A DNA stretch of 64,000 nt from Theropithecus gelada (taxonomy: Eukaryota > Chordata > Mammalia > Primates > Cercopithecidae): assembly GCF_003255815.1 (NCBI RefSeq), contig NC_037673.1:160744793-160808792 (forward strand). The letters are read 5' to 3'. Each line of letters starts with the position of its first letter. Position 1 is the stretch's first letter. The position numbers were made by a program, and so were the translations under genes. Below are positions 44,259-56,404 of this stretch, piece by piece. The notes under the pieces are model-generated. The model did no database searches and was not told the DNA's origin. It was given only the letters and a program-made list of their open reading frames with translations.

Positions 44259-47200
44259 AATCCAACTAACCAGTAAAAGTGGCAGCTATCTTTCCTTGCT
44301 TATATATCTATGTGGAATCTTTGCAGTTAGGAAATAAAAAGGCATTAAAACAAAACTACCAAATTATAAGCTAAGTAATAGACCAAAATATGCTTTGCAT
44401 AAGTATTGAGAATTTAGTGATAAGATGATCAAGCACTTCCTTTAGAGGACTGAATGCAATTGAAAACTCCTATGTCAAATGATAAATTTTAAAATAGGAG
44501 GGGGATGAAAATCAACAATAATTAAAAAAGAGAAAGAAACTAGCAGGAAGTCATTTCTCAGACAAGAAACAAAGTCAATTCACCAAAGTTATAAGAAAAT
44601 AAGAAAGCCAGATGCACTGTGAAGAGGAACGAGATAAATAAGCAATAGAACAATGGAGGGGAAAAAAATCGAGGATAGTCTACCTATGAAGGAGACAGGC
44701 ACTTAAATTCATTTGTTTAATGTATTTTAAGAAATTATTATAGGACATTTTACTAAGTTTATTGGATAAAATATTGAATAGGTATTAAAAGATACAGAGT
44801 TTCTTTGGGTAGACATTCATGTAAGTGAAAAAATGCAATACATTTTGCTGTAAAAGAAACAGGAATTTTGTAAGTCAGATGAGAATAGTCTGACTGAGTG
44901 GCTGGGGTCATACATGGGAAAGGTAGCAAGGAGAAGACTTTTGAGCTAAATGTTAAAGGATGAAAAAGTACCCCATTCTGTGCTCTCTCTCTCACTCCCA
45001 CCAAGAGAAGAAAGAACATTCCAGGCAGGAGAAAGTACCTGAAAAGAAACTGAGCCATATATTTGAGCTTGAGGCAATTGGTATTACTAAGGAAGACAGA
45101 TGATGGCGTATGATTATACCAGTGTCTGTATATGGGTATTCAGACACTATATAGAAAGAGGAGAGAGAAGAAAAGAGAAAGAGAAGAGAATATGTATAAA
45201 ATTTAATTTATGGGAAGACGTGAGGACACTTTTGTTTTTTGTTGGTTAAAGGAAGGACATTTTTATACTTAAAAAGACCTGTTTAGTGTAACATCTTCAA
45301 GCTTGCTTGGAAAAGAGAAATGCTAATAGTGCAAATAGACAAAACAGAAAAGAGTGGTAAGAGAAACCTAATTTGATCATAACATTTATATGAATACTTT
45401 ATAACCTATACAAACTAAACTTTCCGAAGGAGAAAATAAAGAAAGTTGAGAAATATTAACATCTTTATTGAGACTTTGGCCTAAAATACCATAAAGTGAA
45501 ATTTTGTTATAGTGTTTATTTTGCTTCTTTGAGTTAAATAATAGTAATTATAAAAGTAATAATTAGGAAAATATAAACATACATAAACCTGTATAATTTG
45601 CATTAAAGCATTCCTTAAACACCCGAAAACATATTTTTTGATGAGTCTGGATGATGATAATAGTAGAATAAAGTTCTGGTTTGATTTTGAGTTCTCCTTT
45701 TACTTCTTTATTTGTTTTCCCATAAATTAACAGTATTAAGCAATCACTCAGTAAACCAAGGAAACCAGTCATTTTTAAGTTAATTATCAAATAACAACAG
45801 CAGAAAAAGAAAAGATGTATAAATGCAGAGCAACCGTTTTATCATATATGTTTATATTCTGTCTCTATTCATCTATAAGCCAGTATATTCCAACACATGT
45901 CATAGGAAAGACAAATGAGTCTGGCTTTGTGATTGACTCACAGATAGCATCATAGACAAGTGGAATTCAATGAGAAACTACAGCAGATGGATGTTTCACA
46001 TTGACTTTCATCGCACATGCAGCCTCATATATGAGTGAGAAGACTGTGCCTTGGGGTTTGGCCTTGTCTTTCTGCAGGAGAAATAGCAGGAAAAGGGGAA
46101 CTCAGTGGTTTCTAGCAGATAGTGTTAATTTTCCACTAAATCATTGTTTACAAAACAAGAGGAATAAATAAGGGAAGGATACCACTTTTATTATTCTCAA
46201 AGCTATCTTTCTAAAAATGACTAGCAATGTTTCAGTAGAGTAAAAAGTCATTTCCAATGGAAGGATTTCTATATACAGTTTTTTCCTATAGGTGAATATT
46301 ATCAGCCCTTCAATCCTGGGCACTAGTATTGTACGAAGGATAAACTCCTGGAGTACTTTTATAATTTAAATCTTGCGTAAAACCAGATGAATGTTGACAA
46401 CAGAGAGATTTCTGTTCACCTGCCAAAAGTCACTGGTTACTGTTATTAGTAGCAACACTATTTGCAGTTTGAAATTACATGATTCCTGACATATTTCACG
46501 TTATTTTGGATTTTGGGCATAAAATGTTTTTCACATGTATTTTACATTACACTATTTTAAATTAATGTAATTCCAATGAATATACACATTCATGTTAAAA
46601 GACACATTTGGAGACACTGCTGTCAAATATTTTATCCTCATAACTTGACCTAAGTTAATATTTCAAGCTGATATGGTTATATCCTTATCTAATTGTTGAC
46701 CCTCTTTAATTTCTCAGAGAAATTAATAAAATATTTATATGAGATAGCAACAAGACACTGACCTTAAAATTGCTCTTGTATATCAAGTTTTATTAGAATT
46801 CTTAATTGTCTTCTGTCTTAAATCTTTAATGCAATTGGATAGATTAATGACTTTTAAATTTTATTAGTTGAATAGTCATGCATTATTCTCATTAAACACG
46901 ATGTTACTATAGTTATTTTATCATAGCTATTCTGCTTTTATCGTGACTTTTGCAGTACTTTAGTCTTAAGAGCTATTGGTACATAGAAACATGACACTGT
47001 AGACTTATTTAGTACACAAAATAATTATAATTATTTGAAAACTGCTAAAAGCATGTGTTTGCATAAGCAGAAACATTTGATAATATTTTCATTTTTACTG
47101 AAAAAATGTTCTGTATGTCTTACTGAAAACACTAGGGCTTTGTACTTTTGTCAAAAACAATACCACATCAGTTTGTGGAAAGGATGGATAGATAGAAGAC

Positions 47201-48512
47201 ATAATAAGATAAGCTGCTAAGTAATCCTAACAGAAGAAACACTGTATAATATCTGTTTTAAATGTTATTTTTGCAACACTTTTTAGAACATAAGTCTGCC
47301 TTTGCTGTTTTCTATCCAATAATTAGAAAATTCTAGACTTAAGTAGCAGCAAATAGAAAATATGTTTACCATGTAACTGATGGACTATTTAAATTAGATT
47401 TCACCATAAAGGAATCTTTTGTAGATGGAATGACTTAGAAGTCTCTTCCTGTAACTAAGTACTTTTTAAATATAAGGCAATACTAAATTAGTACTTTGCA
47501 AAGTATCTTCGCTAAGAATGATAGTAGTAGTATGAATTTGTATAATGAGCTCTTTAGAATAGATGACTACTATCCTCATTCATTTCATCTGAGAAATTCA
47601 AGCCGTTATTACCGATATTAAATCTAATCATATTATGTCCTAAAACATTATTTGAATTCATTGATGTGAAAGCAAATGATTATAAAATGTTCTCTTAAGT
47701 ACATTACAGAGGAAACAAACACCCTAACCATTATTTCTGACAGACGACAGAGTATTAAAATGCTACTAGATGATAGCCCAGCTTGGGCTTACAGAATTAA
47801 TGAAAAACAAATGTTCTAGGTGATGTGTAAGCGTGACATTCTCTCTGTGGGATGACCTTCATTCTTCCTCAGTTAGCTAATGAGAGTTTCTTTGTTATCT
47901 TTCTTGCCGAAGGACCTCAGGGCCTTGTATCATTATTGAGTGAACACAGTGTCACCTCGGCTGGCAGAAATGTTTTGTCTCTTGTCAGGAAGAGAAGTTT
48001 CCTTATATCATCTGGAGAGCACCACAGAGGGACTGGCAATTGAGACCAGACATTTCAATCAGTAAACTCAACACAGTGGAGATGTTTAACCTGCCAGAGT
48101 TGTTCAGATCAGAATATTTAAACTCTGTTGTGTCTCTCTTGGAACTTAGGGTGTTTGTTATGGATGAAGAAAAAATCAGATTAACCTATAGTCAAGATAT
48201 TTATTATCTGGTAGTCAATGTTATTTGGTTAGGAGGACATTACTTTTTTTTTTTACATTGTGCACAGATACAATATATGGATACTTTTCATCACAAAATT
48301 ACATTGACACATCTTCTCTAACCCAAATTACCAAATTGATTCCACTAATAGTCACAAAAAGAGGGAGGAGAAAAGAGATAAGAGGTACAGCTGACACCCT
48401 ACCAAATGAGATGCCAAGATAACATTTTCTTCTGAACATTCAACTTGTTTTAACAATAACAACAAAGCATTGGATAATACTAATGTATTGGCATTTAAAA
48501 TAAAAAAAAAAA
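44259..48512. other. mostly unique DNA with one weak L2
   Basis: No gene supported. 44880-45060 resembles antisense L2 ('acattccaggcaggagaaag'). A GA-rich stretch lies at 45155-45195. The rest is AT-rich single-copy sequence. The 93-aa frame at 48040-48321 has no recognisable domain. Confidence 0.4.
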
Positions 48513-48692
48513 TTAAGAGACAATGTCTCTCACTCTTTTGCCTAGGCTGCTGTGCAGTGATGCAATCCTGGTTCGCTGCAGCTTCATACAATCACTAGAG
48601 CCTCAAGCGATCCTCCCACCTCAGCCTACTGAGTAACTGGGAGAATGGGTGATTATCACTACACCAGGCTTTTTAAAATTTAATTTTAAAAA
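48513..48692 (-). repeat. Alu right-arm copy, inverted twin of 49391-49571
   Basis: An antisense Alu right monomer only. Its reverse complement aligns with 49391-49571 with roughly a dozen mismatches over about 155 bp and shares non-consensus blocks ('gctctagtgattgtatgaag', 'ggtgtagtgataatcacc'). The flank at its tail side is A-rich rather than T-rich, so it does not look like a retroposed monomer. Confidence 0.85.
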
Positions 48693-49020
48693 GCAAATAT
48701 GGATACCAGAAGATGCTTTGTAAAATGACAGGTGTAACTTCCATCAGCATGTCTTTTGGTAGGCAGGTTTTCGGGGAGATTAAATATCAGCTTGGACTGC
48801 TTTGAAATGCATTAGAATGTGAATGTAACTCTCCATGGGTTAAATCATTTAACTGTTGAACTTTCTCTAGCCTTCTGAATACAATCCAGGGGATTGTCAA
48901 TGTAAAGTAGCAACAAAGAGAGGGTAAAAAAAAAAAATTAAAAAGGTATTTTGATGATTCATGGTATGGATGGTTAACTCATAAAGTTGCACAAGTTTGC
49001 AAGTGGGAGATGGTTCCTTG
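48693..49020. other. spacer DNA between the inverted arms
   Basis: Unique sequence, no gene. Confidence 0.5.
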
Positions 49021-49080
49021 TTTGTTTATTTATTTATTTAGGACTAAATTTGTTTATTTATTTATTTAGGACTAAATTTG
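49021..49080. repeat. 28-bp perfect tandem duplication
   Basis: The 28-bp unit at 49021-49048 (TTTG, then (TTTA)n, then GGACTAAA) is repeated exactly at 49049-49076. Confidence 0.97.
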
Positions 49081-49237
49081 AAGGAGGTTTCAGCCAGAGT
49101 TCCGCGATACAGCTGACAAAAGCTTGGCTTCAGGTTGCTAGAGTAGCCGATCTGGCTATGACAACATTTACCCTATATACCTGAGCCACAGAAAAACTTT
49201 CTGAGCCTTGGTTACCTCCTTCTTGAAAATGGAAATA

Positions 49238-49580
49238 GAAAACATGCTGCTGGGCTGGATGTGGTTCCTCAGACCTACCTAATCCCAGCACTTTGTGAGG
49301 CCAAAACAGGAGGATCACTTGAGGCCAGAGGTTTGAGACCAGCGTCTTCCACATTAGAAAGGCTCTGTCTCTACAAAAAATTTTAAAAATAAAATGAAAT
49401 TTTAAAAAACCAGGTGTAGTGATAATCACCTGTTCTCCCGGCTACTCAGTAGGCTGAGGTGGGAGGATCGCTTGAGGCTCTAGTGATTGTATGAAGCTGC
49501 AGCGAGCCAGGATTGCATCATTGCTCAGCAACCTAGGCAAAAGAGTGAGAGACCTTGTCTTTGTCTCTTAAAAAAAACCC
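49238..49580 (+). mobile_element. old AluJ-like element, sense
   Basis: Left arm 49238-49375 and right arm 49410-49571 with an AT-rich linker. Highly diverged from consensus ('gctggatgtggttcctcaga'). A 6-bp 'ttgtct' duplication occurs at the 3' end. Its right arm is the sense partner of the inverted pair. Confidence 0.85.
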
Positions 49581-50925
49581 TTTTTTTAAATTAAAAAAAA
49601 AAAAACATGTGCTTCATTTACCTTTAAATTAATGGTTGGTTAAATGTGTTTCATTTTCTTTTAAAAGGTTGGTTAAATTGGTTGGTTAAGGGAGAAACTG
49701 CTTTGAAAACTTAATTTGTGGTCTGCTATCATTTATGGACATAATCAGTGTCTACAAATGGTGTCACATACCTGGATGATTCCATGAAATGGAGTAAGTT
49801 GACAATTTTGGGAAAACCATGGAGAGTTTGTAACTTATATATAATAGTGTCCTAAGTGGCTAATTAATCAGGTGTATTAACCATGTTTCTAGCTCCTGTA
49901 AACTTGTTGCTTTAACATTCGCTCTGCGTGCCTCTGCCAGCCTTGCCTTGCTATGGACAACCCTACACAATGGCTGGATTGTGCCTCCTACCTCCCTTGT
50001 GCTCCTCACCCCAGGAGGCCCCTCCTTCCAGGCATGCATTTTAAAAATACAAACGAACCAATCCAGGAACCACATTCCCAACCACCTCCTTTACTGGCTC
50101 TGCAAACAGGCCAGTATCCTCCTCACTGCTGGGCCAGGTGTCTCACAAGCAGAGACAGCTCCTGTGCCCCAGAGTTTGCTGAAATTATTCCAACTATGGC
50201 CAATCCGAATCCTGCTTACCCCAGCTATTCCATTCTTTTCAACAGAAACCACAATTAAGCTTCTTTCCCACAGTTTCTGTCTTTCCCTCTGCCTCATTAT
50301 CAGTGCTGGTACTTCCCTGTGTGACTCTCCATGTCCCCTCCTCCTGGGAATGGTGAGTCATAGGCTATCTTTCCAATTACAGTTGTCTCCTTATCTGTTT
50401 GCCTCATTATACCTCAAATTTTCTATTACTACCCTATATTTTAAGTCACCCGGTTATTTTTATACCATGATGTGATTAAAATTAATTTAATGTGTTAAAA
50501 TGCACTTAAAAACTACTTATTTCCATAACCTGACTTTCTCAGGTAGTCTAATAAGAAAACTCAAAGGGATATTCTGACAAACATAATTCAAAGTATTTTT
50601 TTATTTAGGCTGCCTTGCCTTAGTTTACCACATGTACATTATTTGAGCCACTCATTAAATATATTTACAAGTATAAGTAGTAGAAAGTTTGGAGTTCTAA
50701 TTACGGAGAGGGCATCAGGCTGATGGGAGCAGGGGAAAGTAAAAAACAAATAAACAAAGACAAGTAAAGCATAAGCCTGCCTTTCTTCATAGTCCAAGAC
50801 ATATAGCCCTCCTGTGCAAATAACTCACAATCTTCTTCCTGCGCCCAAGTATAACTAGACCCTCGGCTAACAAAAAATTGCAAGTTAACTCACTACAACC
50901 TTGACATTATCAGTACTACAAAAAA
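49581..50925. other. GC-richer stretch, possibly an old LTR
   Basis: 49900-50350 is C-rich on the plus strand, with CCAAT-like words ('aaccaatccaggaaccac', 'tggccaatccgaatcctg'). An eroded LTR is possible but no ends or TSD were found. The 175-aa frame at 49948-50475 has no domain that I recognise and no signs of a gene. The remainder is unique. Confidence 0.35.
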
Positions 50926-50935
50926 CCCTCTTCAA

Positions 50936-51241
50936 GGCTTGGCACGGTTGCTCACGCCTATAATCCCAGCACTGTGGGAGGCCAAAGCCAGTGGATTACC
51001 TGAGGTCAGGAGTTCAAGACCAGCCTGACCAACATGATGAAACCCTGCCTCTACTAAAAATACAAAATTTAGGTGGGTGTGGTGGTGCATGCCTCTAATC
51101 CTAGCTAAGTGGGAGGCCGAGGCAGGAGAATAGGTTGAACCTGGGAGGTGGAGGTTGTGGTGAGCTGAAATGGCACCACTGCACTCCATCCTGGGTGACA
51201 GAGCCAGATTCCATCTCCAAAAAAAAAAAAAAAAAAAAAAA
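50936..51241 (+). mobile_element. Alu, sense, with TSD
   Basis: A full dimer with a 23-base A tail. TSD 'ccctcttcaa' is exact at 50926-50935 and 51243-51252. Confidence 0.95.
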
Positions 51242-51489
51242 TCCCTCTTCAACACAATATAAACACTACTCTATAAATTCTATGAAATCCCCAGCAAGCC
51301 TTTGTCTCCATACAGTCAACTCCTCTCTTACTAACTGCCTGTTGCTCTCTTACAACACATTTGAATACGTCAACAAATCTGCCTTTCTTTACCTACAACT
51401 GTCTTAGTAAATTCTTCTTACCGTGGCCCCACCAGCCCCACATAGCAACCACTTGCTCATGACAGGAAGTTACTATTTTACTCTTTTGG

Positions 51490-52430
51490 CTTAATCCACA
51501 TTCATTCAACAAATTATCATGCTAGGTACTGTTCTAGACATTGAGGCTATAACAGTGAGGAAACCGACAAGCCTTGCTGCCCTCATGGAACTTACATTAT
51601 AGTGTGAAGACAATGAAATGATATGTAGTATATTTTATGTAAGATGGAGAAAAGTGCTAACAGGAATACAGCAGTGAAAGGTGATATAATATGTTGACAC
51701 TGGCCCAGCCTGGCTAACGTAGTGAAACCCCGTCTCTACTAAAAATACAAAAATTACCCAGGCATGGTGGTGCATACCTATAGTCCCAGCTACTAGGGAG
51801 GCGGAGGCAGGAGAATTGCTTGAACCTGGGAGGCGGAGGTTGTGGTGAGCTAAGATCGTGCCACTGCTCTCCAGCCTGGGCAACAGAGCAAGACTCTGTC
51901 TCAAAAAAAAAAAAAAAAAAAAAAAAAATGTTGCCACTGGTGTGATCATGTAAGACATGGGAAGGAGTTAGAGTGACTAAGCACTTGAAGAATGTGACTT
52001 TTGAGCAAGAATCTGAAAGATATCAAAACCTATAAGTGAGACTATCTGGAGGAAAAGGATTCCAGCCAGAAAAATATCAAGTGCAAAGACTTTGATTGAG
52101 GACCAAAGTGAAGGAACAGAATTGAAGCTGCTGTCACTGGGGCCTGATGAACTAGTCAGAAAGTCGGAGGACATAAAGTCAGAGAAGAAACAGGAAGGAA
52201 AAAAAGGACCAGTGGGGCTCTGAAAGATGGAAAGCATGTGGAGCAATCAATGGGTATTATAATGGCATCATTCTGGCTGTTCTATTGAGCATACAGTATA
52301 GACGCTCAAGGGCAAAAGCAGGAAAGCCAGTTAGGAAGCTAAACCAATCTAGGCAAGAGAGACTGTGGTTGCCTGGGTAGGAGAGTCACAGTAGGAGTGA
52401 TAATTAGTGGTCAAATTATTTAGAAGGAAA
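51490..52430 (-). mobile_element. L2 fragment, antisense, split by an Alu
   Basis: Antisense L2: 'catgctaggtactgttctag', 'ctgccctcatggaacttaca', then after the Alu 'tgtgacttttgagcaagaat', 'ggattccagccagaaaaata', 'tggcatcattctggctgttc' and 'agccagttaggaagctaaac'. The order over about 700 bp fits L2 well. An AluS-like copy sits inside at 51704-51927. Confidence 0.7.
51704..51927 (+). mobile_element. 5'-truncated Alu, sense, with TSD
   Basis: It starts within the left arm ('cccagcctggctaacgtagt') and ends in a tail of about 26 A. TSD 'atgttgacactgg' (51691-51703) and 'atgttgccactgg' (51928-51940), 12 of 13. Confidence 0.95.
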
Positions 52431-52646
52431 AATCAAATAGACCTTTTTGAATGTGGTATTTTATTATTTTTTATATTGACAATTAAAATTGCATATATTT
52501 ATCATGTGAAAAATGATGTCTTGAAATATATATACACTGTGGAATGACTAAATTGAGCTAATTAGCATACACATTACTTCATTAGTTTTTATGATGAGAA
52601 CACTTAAAATCTATATTCAGCATTTTTCAAAAATACAATATATTTT

Positions 52647-52955
52647 ATTTATTTGTTTGTTTATTTATTTATTTTTGAGATGGAGTCTTGCTCTGTCACC
52701 AGGCTGAAGTGCAGTGGCACAATCTCAGCTCACTGCAACCTCCACCTCCCGGGTTCAAGCAATTCTCCTGCCTTAGCCTCCCAAGTAGCTGGGACTACAG
52801 GTGCATGCCAGCACACCCAGGTAATTTTTGTATTTTTAGTAGAGATGGAGTTTCACCATGTTGGCCAGGATGGTCTTGATCTCTTGACCTTGTGATCCGC
52901 CTGCCCTGGCCTCCCAAAGTGCTGGGACTACAGCCGTGAGCCACCATGCCCGGCC
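52647..52955 (-). mobile_element. Alu, antisense
   Basis: A full dimer with a (TTTA/TTTG)n tail. TSD 'acaatatatt' near 52635 and 'acaatatgtt' at 52956-52965 (9 of 10). Confidence 0.95.
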
Positions 52956-53058
52956 ACAATATGTTGTTTTTCAATGTAGTCACTATGTTGTACAATGGAT
53001 CTATTGAACTTTTTCCTCCTATCCAATTGAAATTTTGTATCTTTTAACCAACACCTCT

Positions 53059-53059
<1 letters not shown>

Positions 53060-53089
<30 letters not shown>
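53060..53089. repeat. (CA)n microsatellite
   Basis: About 14 CA units inside the antisense L1. Confidence 0.97.
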
Positions 53090-53090
<1 letters not shown>

Positions 53091-53350
53091 CCAGCCCAGT
53101 CTCTGGTAACCACTGTTCTATTTCTAAGAGTTTAACTTTTTTAGATTTCACATGGGAGTGAGATCATGCAGTATTTGTCGTTCTGTGTCTGGCTTATTTC
53201 ACTTAAGGTAATTACATCTGGGTTCATCCATGTTGTTGGAATGACAGAATTTCCTTCTGTTTTAAGGCTAAATAGTATTCCATTGTGTGTATATACTACA
53301 TTGTCTTTATCCATTCATGCGTTGATGGGCAGGTTGATTCCATATTCTGT

Positions 53351-56073
53351 CTAGAGGTGAAGCGGCCATTTATGGTCATGAGGCTGTATGGGAAAGTCCC
53401 AAAGTTTTTGGGACTTTAAAGGCATATTATGTCTTTAAATAAAGAAGAAAAAGAGGCAAATAGTGAAGAGGAGTTCCTCCTATCAAAACTTTATCCTTTT
53501 ATTCAGGAAGGGACCTCTCCTCCCAGCAACTGTAGTATAAGCCTCATTTTCTATGAATTGTGCCAAATAGCTTGCCCTAACTTTTGAGAAATAAAAAATG
53601 GAGTACTTGTCTTTCTAGTCTTGGTGGTGGATGACGGCAGGTGAGAAGAAAACTGGTAATAGATTTTGAGGGTGACAATTCTAACATCTACCACAATGTA
53701 CAAATCTAATGGAACAACCTAACTATATATTGTCCACTACATATTATTCTATATGTTACCCTGACATAAAATGGAGCAGAAATTTTGTCACTAACAAATA
53801 CCCTGCAGAAACCTGATGACTGCTGTTCAACATGCATCACGGTTTCAGACATTTCTCTATGTAATGAGAATGTGAATATTTCTGTGTATGTGATCTCTCT
53901 AGAATATTGTTATATGCCTAATGGAACAATTTGCCTTTGATCAAATTTGAGTTAAGTGTTGAGTAATCTGAAATCCACTGGTATATTGCCATCATCTTGC
54001 TTTCAAGTGTGCTCACTTTAAATAGCTTGAAATTGTTCTCCATATGTGTGCTGTATTATACGAATATGCATCTCAAAGAAAATGATAGTACAATAAAATA
54101 ATATTATGAGTCCAGTAAAATTAATTGCCTATTTATAATGGAATCTATTTAATTTTTTTCATTACAAATAAAAATGTTCAGCCATAGGTTAAGCATATAA
54201 AGCTTTCTATTTTTGTCCTTGTCTGTTTCATCTCATTAGGTTATCAGTAAGCCATAAGATGATACAGTACATTACTGGTAGTGTAATCTATTGCAGTAGG
54301 CAGTATGTTAGGATATTGGAAAACTGAAGAATCTGTTCATTCTCTCATGCTGGCCACCTGCTATCATGCTAAGGTTAATAACCTGAGACTGAAAAAGAAA
54401 AGGAAATGCAGATTTTAAAAGTAAAAATGTAACAATTTGTACCACCTTCTGAATAAAAATTCGACTAAAGGAAACCATTTAAATTAATGCAGTGTTCTAA
54501 GTGAATGTCTGAAGCTATTGTCAATAAGCACACATTCAAATGTTCAGGTGGATTTTTGTTTGTTTCATTTTGTTCTTACAATTAGCTGTCGATGGGGCCC
54601 ATGGTCTGATTTCCATGTGTACCTTAAATATTGAGAAACAAGTCTTTCAGTTCAAAGAAGAAGTATAGAAAGTGCTACTGTTTTCAACAGACATAAGAAG
54701 ACCAAAATACAAAATAATACATTGAACAATATGTAAAATCCAAATAGAAAATATATCCAGACCATCTTGTATGTAAGTGACACAATAATAGTAAGTTAAG
54801 AATCAATTCATTTCTAGAAGAGTGCCTTGGGTCTAGAGTCATTCTGCATCATCTGAAAATCAATTTTTTGAAAGCCTAAACTGAAGCAAGCACTGGAGAG
54901 TCAGTTAAAGTTTTTGCCTTTTAGTGCTGTTTCACAAGTTTGTAGATTAGAGTCAGGTCGAAAACCTAGTCAAGAGTATATACAGCAGTTTGGCAATTTC
55001 TGTACACTGATTTTGAGTAGGTGGTGTTATGCATGCTTTATTCTTCAAATCCTTTCAGTGTTAAAAAATAAGAATTGTAAATATTAACAAAAGAGGTACG
55101 GCTGCTTAAAATTTATTTTTACAATCACAGACTTTGTAAATATCCTAAACTACCAGACTACTGTTACTATGCTATGACTTTTAAGTCATAAATGATACTT
55201 TAGTACATTATAATGTGTATCTTTAGTATTCATTATTTTTACATTATTATTTTTACCTCAAAATAAATCAAGAATACCTGTTATCTACCAGGTATTAGGA
55301 CACCTGTGTCTGCTATACATTAATTTCAGAGTCCTTTAGGAGACACATTAATACAATAAAGAACAGATGAGTGAGCATATGGTTTGTTAAATCATGTTTA
55401 TAATAATTAGATACAGATCACATTTAAATAAAGGGTCAGTGGCACATAAATTGGAAACTCTAATTTAACACATTTTAGTAGTAAGAGGTTAGAGACACTA
55501 CTACCAATGTGAACATCACAGCCACATGCCATGAAACAAACAAATCTAATTATTAAAGTGTAGAAACACAACACTGCATAAGAAGGTAACACATTTTAAC
55601 AACTTGGTTAGTAATTCTATGAAATCTTTAACAGATGGTCACAATTGCTACAAGTCCATGACAGATACAGAAGTATTTCTCAATCTAGAATACATAGACA
55701 GTGTCAAAAATGTGTGAACAATAGCCCAGACAGAGACTGTGAAATTACTTATACAACTTCCTATATCTAACCCTGTTTGGAAGAGTTGTGCTTATTGATT
55801 TCCTGATTTAATAAGTCAATGAGAATGCATTTTTTACATTACAAATCTCTTTGTGATGCATCCTTTAGAAACCATTTCTCCAGTAGCATTGGGCCATTGT
55901 AAATATACTAAATCGCTCAAGTATATTTCTCTGAACATCATAAATTGTGATTTTAGGTAAGTTTGTCAATATACAATAACATGACTTTCACTGCATATTT
56001 TTCATCCCTTCTGATACACAGAATAATTGGAGAAATTCTGTAAGTCATAGTAAGTAAAATATGTAACAGTTAT
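53351..56073. other. unique DNA
   Basis: No gene or named repeat seen in 2.7 kb of AT-rich sequence. Confidence 0.5.
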
Positions 56074-56085
56074 AAAAGCAGGATA

Positions 56086-56392
56086 CGCCAGGCATGTGGC
56101 TCACACCTATAATCCCAGCACTTTGGGAGGCTGAGATGAGAGGATCGCTCGAGTCCAGGAGATCAAGACCAGCCTGGGCAACATAATGAGACCCCATCTC
56201 TACTAAAAATAAAAAAAAATAGCCAGATGTGGTGGCACGCATCTGTGGTCCCAGCTGTTCAAGAGGCTGAGCCAAGAGGATTCTTTGAGCCCAGAAGGTA
56301 GAAGCTGCAGTGAGCCATGATATGATTGTGCACTACACTGTGGCCTGGGCAGCAGAGTGAAACACATCTCAAATAAACAAACAAACAAAACA
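56086..56392 (+). mobile_element. AluJ-like element, sense
   Basis: A diverged full dimer with a (CAAA)n tail. TSD 'aaaagcaggata' (56074-56085) and 'gaaaacaggata' (56393-56404), 10 of 12. Confidence 0.93.
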
Positions 56393-56404
56393 GAAAACAG
56401 GATA

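Larger units (their letters stand above)
52450..53350 (-). mobile_element. L1M 3' region, antisense, split by an Alu
   Basis: Antisense L1: 'cactgtggaatgactaaatt', 'gagctaattagcatacacat', then after the Alu 'gtagtcactatgttgtacaa', 'ctggtaaccactgttctatt' and 'ggctaaatagtattccattg'. It is degenerate, with a CA repeat and an Alu inside. Confidence 0.8.

Noticed and set aside
44176..45195. Purine-rich tracts as possible triplex regulatory DNA
   Set aside because: Short and interrupted; better described as low complexity.
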